From: Limnohabitans sp.
Lineage (GTDB): Bacteria > Pseudomonadota > Gammaproteobacteria > Burkholderiales > Burkholderiaceae_C
Reading direction: 5' to 3'
Length of the DNA stretch: 5,229 bases
Assembly (NCBI GenBank): GCA_018883305.1
Contig: VEQI01000253.1
Location: forward strand, 1-5,229
Within the stretch, counting starts at the first letter, position 1, and each line of letters begins with the position of its first letter. The position numbers were made by a program, and so were the translations under genes. The notes below the pieces were generated by a model that was given only the letters and a program-made list of their open reading frames with translations, searched no databases and was not told the DNA's origin. Positions 1 through 5,229 of the stretch are shown here, piece by piece.

Positions 1-203
1 TCATCATGCTCAGCGACAGCACGCGACAGAGCATGGCCCATCGTCCTGGCTGGTTGAACTTGTCGGCCGTTCAAGAGGACCGCTTGTGCGTCTTTGACCA
101 GGCGGCTTCCGACGTGCTGGTTCGTGCAGGCCCTCGACTTGCCGAAGCCGCTCATCTGGTGGTGGGCTGTTTGCAGCGTCTGGACAAGGCGGCCAAGCCA
201 TGA
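1..203 (+). CDS. btuF: Periplasmic corrinoid-binding protein of ABC transporter, C-terminal end (BtuF-like, partial)
   Basis: Only the last 66 codons are in the window. The frame is already open at base 3, so the gene begins before the left edge and the ATG at base 6 is internal. The fragment has the usual ending of class III (BtuF/FhuD-type) binding proteins: an RPGW motif (fragment residues 14-17), a hydrophobic strand with the pattern 'RLCVFD', then RAGPRL (41-46) leading into the final helix. In this family the protein sits in the periplasm, captures cobalamin or cobinamide and delivers it to BtuC. The TGA stop overlaps the btuC start by 4 nt (ATGA), so it is the first visible gene of a btuF-btuC-btuD-cobQ operon. 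The corrinoid assignment rests mainly on the downstream cobQ and btuD-like neighbours. From this fragment alone a siderophore/haem-binding relative cannot be excluded. Confidence 0.8.
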   Translation, partial: IMLSDSTRQSMAHRPGWLNLSAVQEDRLCVFDQAASDVLVRAGPRLAEAAHLVVGCLQRLDKAAKP

Positions 204-1192
204 AGCGACGCACCGTTTACTGGACGCTCGGGTTGCTCCTGTTGAGCACCTGTTTGCTGGTGTTGGGGGGTGGCGTGGGGAGCCAAGGGTGGTCGTGGCC
301 GAGCGAATGGTTGTCCGATCCCGTCTCTGCGCAAATCTTCTGGGACATCCGTGTCCCGCGCAATCTGGGCGCCTGGCTGGGTGGGGCCTTGCTGGGTTTG
401 TCGGGTGCCGTGGCGCAAGGTCTGTTTCGAAATCCGCTGGCCGACCCTTATTTGCTGGGTTCTTCCGCAGGGGCCACCTTGGGCGTGAGTCTGTATCTCA
501 GCACCTGGGGTGGTTCCATGATGATGCTGGCGGTCTGGGAACGATTGGGTATCACCGGGGCTGCCTTTGTGGGCGGTTTGCTGGCCGTGATGCTGACCCT
601 GACACTCTCCCGCGGAATGCAGCACACCATGCGTTTGTTGCTGGCAGGTGTGGTGGTGGGGGTGGTGCTGGCAGCATTGGCTTCACTGGTGGCCATTCTG
701 GATCCACACCTTTGGCAAACGTTGCAGGCCTTCATGTTGGGATCTGCCGCGATGATCGATTCATCGGCCGCCGTTTTGATGGGGGTCATGTTGCTGATCT
801 GTCTGAGTGTGGCCGTGTGGTGGTCTCGCGTTCTGGATGCACTTCATCTGGGTGAGGACACGGCACGTAGCCTGGGCATGCCGCTGTCTTGGGCCCGCTG
901 GGGACTGATCAGCGTGATGTCACTGGCGACGGGCACGGCGGTGTCGCAGATGGGCCTGATTGCCTTCATTGGTCTGGCGGCGCCTCACGCGGTTCGGGCC
1001 ACCGTGCGTTGCACCCATGCCAGCTTGCTGGTGTTGTCTGCACTCATGGGTGGGGTGCTGTTGCTGGCCTCTGACCTCCTGGCGCGAGGGATACGGGCGC
1101 CGGAAGAGTTGCCGGTGGGTCTGTTGACGTCAGTACTGGGAGGCGGCTATTTGCTCTGGCGCATGCCGCGGATGGAGCGTGGCGCATCATGA
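200..1192 (+). CDS. btuC: Cobalamin/corrinoid ABC transporter permease, FecCD family (BtuC-like)
   Basis: Complete 330-residue inner-membrane permease, the usual length for the FecCD/BtuC family. As a homodimer it forms the translocation path for corrinoids handed over by BtuF and works with the BtuD ATPase. The first hydrophobic segment is at about residues 9-25. The family hallmark follows: an R-x-PR motif (51-54), a Gly/Leu-rich helix, then 'QGLFRNPLADP' (73-83) and 'LGSSAGA' (86-92). Further membrane segments lie near 120-137, 147-167, 188-208, 234-260 and 274-295. The stretch around 'LGEDTARSLGM' (217-227) matches the cytoplasmic coupling region that contacts the ATPase. 'IGLAAPHAVR' (257-266) and 'EELPVGLLTSVLGG' (302-315) are the typical C-terminal motifs. 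The ATG overlaps the btuF stop. A weak AAGG lies 10 nt upstream, so translation probably relies on coupling. Substrate choice is inferred from neighbouring cobQ; FecCD proteins for siderophores look similar. Confidence 0.9.
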   Translation: MKRRTVYWTLGLLLLSTCLLVLGGGVGSQGWSWPSEWLSDPVSAQIFWDIRVPRNLGAWLGGALLGLSGAVAQGLFRNPLADPYLLGSSAGATLGVSLYLSTWGGSMMMLAVWERLGITGAAFVGGLLAVMLTLTLSRGMQHTMRLLLAGVVVGVVLAALASLVAILDPHLWQTLQAFMLGSAAMIDSSAAVLMGVMLLICLSVAVWWSRVLDALHLGEDTARSLGMPLSWARWGLISVMSLATGTAVSQMGLIAFIGLAAPHAVRATVRCTHASLLVLSALMGGVLLLASDLLARGIRAPEELPVGLLTSVLGGGYLLWRMPRMERGAS

Positions 1193-1971
1193 CATCGCAA
1201 GCAGTCACCGCGATATCTGCGCAACATCTTTCGGCATCCCTGGGGGGGCGAGACGTATTGCACAACATCGATCTGCAAATACCCCAGGGTTGCTGGACAT
1301 GCGTGGTGGGACCAAACGGGGCCGGCAAGTCAACCCTGCTGCGCGCCCTCGCACGTTTGACACCCAGCACTGGTCAGGTGCAGTGGTTAGGCCAAAACCC
1401 AGACCTCATGCATCGACGCGATCGAGCCAAAACCTTGTCATGGCTAGGGCAGAGTGAAGACGCCGCATCTACCCTGCGTGCGCGCGATGTGGTCATGTTG
1501 GGGCGATTGCCGTACCTGGATTGGCTGGCGTCTCCGCGCGCGGTTGATGAGCAAGTGGTTGACGCGGCCTTGAAGGCCACGCAAGCCTGGTCCTACCGTG
1601 ATCGCATCCTGTCCGAACTTTCAGGCGGTGAGCGTCAGCGCGTATTGTTGGCTCGTCTCATGGCCGGACAAGCGCCGTTGATGCTGATGGATGAGCCTTT
1701 GTCCCACCTGGATCCGCCGCACCAGGTGGATTGGCTGGAGCAGGTGCACTGTTTGCGCGCGCAAGGCACCACCCTCATGACCGTGCTGCACGACATCGGT
1801 CTGGCCTTGATGGCCGATGTGGTGGTGGTGCTGAATGAAGGTCGTGTCGTCGGGCAAGGTCGACGTGACGATGCCGGCTTGCATCGAATCATTGAATCCG
1901 TTTTCGATCAACGGATTCGCATCGCGGGCGTGGACGGCCAATGGGTCGTGTTACCGCGCATGGGACCATGA
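1189..1971 (+). CDS. btuD: Cobalamin/corrinoid ABC transporter ATP-binding protein (BtuD-like)
   Basis: Complete 260-residue ABC ATPase that powers the BtuC permease from the cytoplasmic face. All nucleotide-binding motifs are intact and in order: Walker A GPNGAGKST (41-49), Q-loop glutamine Q88, signature LSGGE (144-148), Walker B LMLMDEP (164-170) with catalytic Glu169, D-loop SHLD (172-175) and switch histidine H201. The 'ARDVVMLGR' block (98-106) after the Q-loop is typical of the BtuD/FecE/FhuC group. The ATG overlaps the btuC stop by 4 nt. A GGAG at 1174-1177 sits 11 nt upstream, rather far, so re-initiation after btuC is likely. Its own TGA overlaps the next start in the same way. No truncation or missing residue is seen. 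The ATPase itself does not reveal the substrate; corrinoid is inferred from the operon with cobQ. Confidence 0.92.
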   Translation: MTSQAVTAISAQHLSASLGGRDVLHNIDLQIPQGCWTCVVGPNGAGKSTLLRALARLTPSTGQVQWLGQNPDLMHRRDRAKTLSWLGQSEDAASTLRARDVVMLGRLPYLDWLASPRAVDEQVVDAALKATQAWSYRDRILSELSGGERQRVLLARLMAGQAPLMLMDEPLSHLDPPHQVDWLEQVHCLRAQGTTLMTVLHDIGLALMADVVVVLNEGRVVGQGRRDDAGLHRIIESVFDQRIRIAGVDGQWVVLPRMGP

Positions 1972-3479
1972 CAGCCATTTGCGTCATGGTGTTGGGCACC
2001 TCCAGCGGTGCGGGCAAGAGCTGGCTGGTGACCGCCTTGTGTCGTTATTACGCCCGCCAGGGTCTGCGAGTGGCTCCTTTCAAAGCCCAGAACATGAGCA
2101 ATAACGCTCGGGTGGTGCCGGGCGGTGAAATCGGGTCTGCACAATATTTTCAGGCGCTGGCGGCTCGGGCACAGCCTGATGTCCGCATGAATCCGCTGCT
2201 GCTCAAGCCCGAGTCCGACACCCACAGTCAGGTGGTGCTGATGGGCCAAGTAGATGCCGCGCTGGGGGCCATGCCCTGGCGTGATCGCGCGCCAGTGGTC
2301 TGGCCGCACATTGCGCAGGCGTTGGACAGCTTGCGTGCCGAGAATGACCTGGTGGTGATCGAGGGGGCGGGTTCGCCCACGGAAATCAACCTCATGGACT
2401 GTGACATCGTGAACCTGCGCGTGGCACGTCATGCGCAGGCACGCTGCCTGTTGGTGACGGACATCGACCGCGGCGGTGCCTTTGCGCACCTGTATGGCAC
2501 CTGGGCGCTGCTGCCCCCTGAGGATCGGGAACGCCTGTCGGGTTATGTGCTCAACAAGTTTCGTGGCGATCCCGCGTTGCTGGCACCAGCCCCTCAACAA
2601 CTGCACGCCATGACAGGCGTCCCCGTCCTGGCCACCCTGCCCATGGTGCTGGGCCATGGCTTGCCGCAGGAAGATGGTCTCCCTGATCCCAACGCGCTTC
2701 AGTCCCTGCGGCAACCTGGCCAAACGGGTGCCGCCTTCAGCGAATGGAAGGCCACAGGTGAACAAGAAGCGCAACGCCTGCGGGTCGCGGTGCTGACCTA
2801 CCCACGCATCAGCAACCATGACGAGTTTCAACCCTTGTGTCACTTGCCCGGCGTGCAATTGATCTGGGCTCGCCATGTGTCCGATTGTGAGGACGCAGAT
2901 CTGTTGATCCTGCCTGGCAGCAAGCACACCAGCAGTGATCTGGCGTGGTTGCGTCGGCAAGGTCTGGATGCCTGCATTGCGCAACATGCGGCACGAGGAC
3001 AACCCGTGCTGGGCATTTGCGGCGGCCTGCAGATGTTGGGTGAGGCCTTGATTGATCCGCATGGTATTGATGGCAATGCGCCTGGCTTGGGCCTGTTGCC
3101 CTTGGTGACGGTGTTCGAAGTCGACAAAACCGTGGTGCGTGGTACGCACGCGTTTGGTGAGCTGGGTGGGCCATGGTCAGCGTTATCTGGGCAACTGATC
3201 CAGGGTTATGAGATTCATCACGGACAGACGCGCTTGCACACGGGCATGTTGCAAGCGGGTGTCACGGCACAGACGGTGTTGCCCCATGCACTGGGTTGGC
3301 AAAGCCAGCAGGGTGCCGTGCTGGGTTGTTATGTCCACGGCCTGTTTGAGAACCCGGGCGTGATAAGGGCCCTGTTTGGGGTGGATCAAACGCCTCTGGA
3401 GGAGTCCTTTGATCGGCTGGCCGATTGCATCACTGCGCATATGCCTGCCTCGGGCCTGCAAGCGCTGATTCAGTCCTGA
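1968..3479 (+). CDS. cobQ: Cobyric acid synthase (adenosylcobyric acid synthase, glutamine-hydrolysing)
   Basis: Complete 503-residue cytoplasmic enzyme of the CobQ/CbiP family (usual length about 480-510). It uses ATP and glutamine to amidate the b, d, e and g carboxylates of adenosylcobyrinic acid a,c-diamide, giving adenosylcobyric acid. The N-terminal dethiobiotin-synthetase-like domain shows a P-loop GTSSGAGKS (10-18), 'KAQNMSNNA' (39-47) and 'EGAGSPTEINL' (132-142). After a linker near 236-270, the class I glutamine amidotransferase domain follows, with 'YPRISNHDEF' (278-287), 'LPGSKHTSSDLAWLR' (315-329), nucleophile Cys351 in GICGG, 'GYEIHHGQT' (413-421) and catalytic His457 in YVHG. 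I chose the ATG at 1968 over the in-frame ATG at 1941. It makes the same ATGA overlap with btuD as the two upstream junctions, and leaves only five residues before the first strand, as is usual in the family. The 1941 start would add nine residues and a 31-nt overlap. It is the last gene of the operon and faces a convergent gene. Confidence 0.95.
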   Translation: MTAICVMVLGTSSGAGKSWLVTALCRYYARQGLRVAPFKAQNMSNNARVVPGGEIGSAQYFQALAARAQPDVRMNPLLLKPESDTHSQVVLMGQVDAALGAMPWRDRAPVVWPHIAQALDSLRAENDLVVIEGAGSPTEINLMDCDIVNLRVARHAQARCLLVTDIDRGGAFAHLYGTWALLPPEDRERLSGYVLNKFRGDPALLAPAPQQLHAMTGVPVLATLPMVLGHGLPQEDGLPDPNALQSLRQPGQTGAAFSEWKATGEQEAQRLRVAVLTYPRISNHDEFQPLCHLPGVQLIWARHVSDCEDADLLILPGSKHTSSDLAWLRRQGLDACIAQHAARGQPVLGICGGLQMLGEALIDPHGIDGNAPGLGLLPLVTVFEVDKTVVRGTHAFGELGGPWSALSGQLIQGYEIHHGQTRLHTGMLQAGVTAQTVLPHALGWQSQQGAVLGCYVHGLFENPGVIRALFGVDQTPLEESFDRLADCITAHMPASGLQALIQS

Positions 3480-3485
3480 GTCAGC

Positions 3486-3499
3486 GTTGATCAGTCAAC
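3486..3499. repeat. Small inverted repeat at the convergent gene junction
   Basis: The sequence GTTGA-TCAG-TCAAC can form a 5-bp stem with a 4-nt loop. It spans the stop codon of the minus-strand binding-protein gene and lies just past the cobQ stop. Neither strand carries a T-run after it and the stem is AT-rich and short, so it is not a convincing intrinsic terminator. It is recorded because it is the only symmetric element in the 11-nt gap between two converging operons; chance is a sufficient explanation. Confidence 0.2.
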
Positions 3500-4459
3500 C
3501 GTGGCCCCGGAAATACGAATGCCTTCGGCCCACAGATCGATTTGACGCGTCACGAACAGTCGGAACTCGTCGGGTTGGCTGGTGACCACGGTGCTGCCCA
3601 GTTCCTGCATTTTTTGGATGACCTCGGGTTGACGAAGCGTGTCGATCAAATCGGCACTCAGTTTGTCCACCACGACTTTGGGCGTGCCTTTGGGTGCAAA
3701 GAAGCCAGCCCAGGGGGCGGCATTGAACCCTGGAAAACCTTGTTCCGCCACCGTTTTGAAATCGCTGCCCGGCACACGTTGAGCGGTGGTGATGGCAATC
3801 AACTTCAGCTTGCCAGCCTTCAGGTGCGCTTGCATGGCCGGCAAACCGGTGATGCCGATAGGCAGGGTGCCACCCAGCAGATCCGCCAGCATGGGTGCAC
3901 CGCCCTTGTAAGGAATGTGGGTGACCTGCACGCCCGCGCGTGCCTTGAGAATTTCCACCCCCAAATGTGAGGCCGTGCCATTGCCGTCAGAGCCATAGGC
4001 ATATTTGTGGGGCTCTCGCTTGAGCAGGGCGATCAGTTCAGGCAAGTCATTGGCGGGTACCTGAGGATGAACCACGATGGCGTTGGGGTAGATCGTGGCC
4101 TGTGTCAGGGGCTCAAAGTCCTTGAGCGGGTGATAAGGCATGCGTTTGAACAGTGTGGTGTTGATGGCGTGCGAACCCGTCACACCCAGTACCAGGGTGT
4201 ACCCATCAGGCTCGGCTTTGGCCACCAGGTCCGACCCCAGATTGCCGCCAGCGCCTGGCTTGTTGTCCACCACCACGGGTTGACCCCAGCGCGCAGACAA
4301 TTTGTCGGCCACCGTTCGGGCTGTGATGTCAGTGGCCCCCCCAGCGGCGAAGGGCACCACGATGCGTACCGGGCATTGAGGAAATTTATCCACGCTTTGT
4401 GCCCACAGGGCAGGGCACACCAGTAAAAGGCTCAACGACAAGCAACGGATGAGGCGCAT
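3491..4459 (-). CDS. Bug/TctC-family extracytoplasmic solute-binding protein
   Basis: Complete 322-residue periplasmic binding protein of the Bug (TctC) family, the usual family length. These proteins bind small carboxylates or related compounds for tripartite tricarboxylate (TctABC-type) transporters, and many are orphans without membrane partners. Residues 1-20 form a Sec signal peptide: Arg at 2 and 5, a Leu-rich core, and a likely cleavage after 'ALWA' (17-20). Family motifs follow: 'PVRIVVPFAAGGATD' (30-44), 'DNKPGAGGN' (65-73), 'PDGYTL' (84-89), 'GSDGNGTASHL' (156-166) and 'HIPYKGGAP' (181-189). The usual ending 'SGATVD' shows an intact C-terminus. I prefer the ATG at 4459. A GTG at 4462 is in frame one codon earlier, but GGAG at 4471-4468 sits 8 nt before the ATG and only 5 nt before the GTG. 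The start overlaps the stop of the upstream MmgE/PrpD gene (TGATG), so the two are coupled. The ligand cannot be named from sequence. Asp158 stands where Ser is common in this family (from memory). Confidence 0.92.
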   Translation of the reverse strand: MRLIRCLSLSLLLVCPALWAQSVDKFPQCPVRIVVPFAAGGATDITARTVADKLSARWGQPVVVDNKPGAGGNLGSDLVAKAEPDGYTLVLGVTGSHAINTTLFKRMPYHPLKDFEPLTQATIYPNAIVVHPQVPANDLPELIALLKREPHKYAYGSDGNGTASHLGVEILKARAGVQVTHIPYKGGAPMLADLLGGTLPIGITGLPAMQAHLKAGKLKLIAITTAQRVPGSDFKTVAEQGFPGFNAAPWAGFFAPKGTPKVVVDKLSADLIDTLRQPEVIQKMQELGSTVVTSQPDEFRLFVTRQIDLWAEGIRISGATVD

Positions 4460-5229
4460 CACACAGTCTCCAGGGGGGCGGAAGGAAAAATATCAGACAT
4501 TGGGCGGTTGGTGTTGCCCTCTAACCAGAATTGAAGGTGTTGCTTGGCCAAGTCTTGCCCGAGGGTGGGCACGGCATAGGCCAGGTACTTATTGATCAAG
4601 GCCTCATCGGACAATGGGCAGTTGGCGTCACCCGCCACAGCGGTGACTTCGTGGGTATGTGTTTGACCGTCGTCGGTGGTGATGTGCAGGCAGGCACCGC
4701 GTTGACCACGGGCGGACCATTCGGCGTCCACCTCGATCTCCACCTGTGATTCCAACTGATGCAGCAATGGGTCGTTGAACAAGGGGGCCTGATAGACCGA
4801 TGGATCAAGTCGTCCATGAGTCATCATCGCTGCCAGGCCAAAGCTCAACGAGAACTGGGCTTGTAACGGGACTGTTGGCGAGCGGTTGCCACAGTAGGTC
4901 ACCGCTTCTTGGTAAATCCGCAGGCGAATGGTGCGGATACGCGCGGGGTCCAGCCGGGGACGAAGCACGTGGGCGCAAGTGGCGCCATAGTGCACATGCC
5001 GAACAGCGGCAAAGGGTTTGATGTAGGCCGACATCATTTCATAGTGATCAAAGCCAGGCCATTGCAAGTGCTCCAGGCCCAAGGCCACCTGAGCGTACGC
5101 ACTGGATGCGTCGGACGGCGCTTGCAAGCCACTGGCCGTGGTCATGGCTGCCATGTGTCCCAGTTGCGCTGAATGGCCAAGATAGGTGTTGCGAATGTTG
5201 GCACCATGCCGAACCGGCCAGTACAGGCT
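4459..5229 (-). CDS. MmgE/PrpD family protein, C-terminal part (partial)
   Basis: The frame stays open to the right edge, so the start lies outside the window and the internal ATG at 5154 is not the true start. The visible 256 residues are a little over half of a typical 450-residue MmgE/PrpD protein. This family includes 2-methylcitrate dehydratase PrpD, cis-aconitate decarboxylase and iminodisuccinate epimerase, all acting on small carboxylic acids in the cytoplasm. Seen here: 'VRHGANIRNTYLGHSAQLG' (fragment residues 6-24), a characteristic stretch of the helical core, then 'IKPFAAVRHVHYGA' (70-83), which matches the 'KPYPCCRYTH'-type substrate-region motif of PrpD. After that comes the small alpha/beta domain with 'VTYCGNRSPTVPLQAQFSL' (about 111-129) and 'LINKYLAYA' (about 211-219). 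Since the motif differs from true PrpD, I would not call it methylcitrate dehydratase. It is the upstream gene of a coupled pair with a Bug-type binding protein (TGATG overlap), which hints at a catabolic enzyme for an imported carboxylate. The exact reaction is unknown. Confidence 0.85.
   Translation of the reverse strand, partial: SLYWPVRHGANIRNTYLGHSAQLGHMAAMTTASGLQAPSDASSAYAQVALGLEHLQWPGFDHYEMMSAYIKPFAAVRHVHYGATCAHVLRPRLDPARIRTIRLRIYQEAVTYCGNRSPTVPLQAQFSLSFGLAAMMTHGRLDPSVYQAPLFNDPLLHQLESQVEIEVDAEWSARGQRGACLHITTDDGQTHTHEVTAVAGDANCPLSDEALINKYLAYAVPTLGQDLAKQHLQFWLEGNTNRPMSDIFPSAPLETV
4468..4471 (-). promoter_or_regulatory. Ribosome binding site of the Bug-type binding-protein gene
   Basis: GGAG on the minus strand lies inside the last codons of the MmgE/PrpD gene. 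Its 8-nt spacing to the ATG at 4459 is normal, against 5 nt to the GTG at 4462, so it decides the start in favour of ATG. Because the upstream stop overlaps the start, ribosomes may also re-initiate directly. Confidence 0.6.

Noticed and set aside
1..200. Cobalamin riboswitch or promoter for the btu operon
   Set aside because: The left edge is already inside btuF coding sequence; any such element would be further upstream and cannot be seen here.
152..625. Minus-strand frame of 157 codons opposite btuC
   Set aside because: Low-complexity Gln/His/Arg/Pro-rich translation and no motif; a shadow of btuC.
94..855. 253-codon plus-strand frame overlapping btuC
   Set aside because: It is another frame within btuC. 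The translation is Gly/Arg/Cys-rich without domains, and it starts inside the btuF fragment, while btuC itself has clear FecCD motifs.
1908..3149. Long open frame of 413 codons on the minus strand opposite cobQ
   Set aside because: It lies antisense to a fully convincing cobQ. Its translation is rich in His, Gln and Arg with no recognisable motif, as expected from the reverse reading of a GC-rich gene.
3542..4426. Two plus-strand frames (3542-3970 and 4007-4426) opposite the Bug-type gene
   Set aside because: They are antisense to an intact family member and show no domain; codon bias of the real gene keeps these frames open.
4460..4462. GTG at 4462 as start of the Bug-type binding protein
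   Set aside because: The ATG directly after it has better spacing to GGAG and gives a standard signal peptide; the difference is one residue.

Overview
This window is fully packed with protein-coding sequence on both strands. It is GC-rich (around 60 % by eye, not computed). The tctC/Bug-type solute-binding protein, the MmgE/PrpD partner and the wording of the cobalamin proteins suggest a betaproteobacterium of the order Burkholderiales. A Comamonadaceae-like freshwater genus would fit, but the genus is only a guess.

Left half, plus strand (1-3479): a corrinoid uptake and synthesis operon. In order it holds the 3' end of a periplasmic corrinoid-binding protein (btuF type), the FecCD-family permease btuC, the ATPase btuD, and cobyric acid synthase cobQ. 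All three junctions are ATGA overlaps of 4 nt, so the four genes look translationally coupled. BtuF captures the corrinoid in the periplasm, BtuC and BtuD move it across the inner membrane using ATP, and CobQ performs the four late amidations that make adenosylcobyric acid. The operon's promoter, and any cobalamin riboswitch, would lie upstream of this window.

Right half, minus strand (3491-5229): a second, convergent transcription unit. An MmgE/PrpD-family protein, whose N-terminal part lies beyond the right edge, is followed by a Bug (TctC-type) extracytoplasmic solute-binding protein with a signal peptide. Stop and start overlap as TGATG, so these two are probably co-translated. This suggests that the binding protein supplies a carboxylate or related compound to the enzyme.

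The two units converge at a gap of only 11 nt, with no convincing terminator. There is no non-coding stretch of any length, and I saw no RNA gene, mobile element, CRISPR array or large repeat. I did not find a previously undescribed system. The more useful observations are the corrected cobQ start, cobQ placed inside an uptake operon, and the enzyme/binding-protein pair without visible transporter membrane genes.
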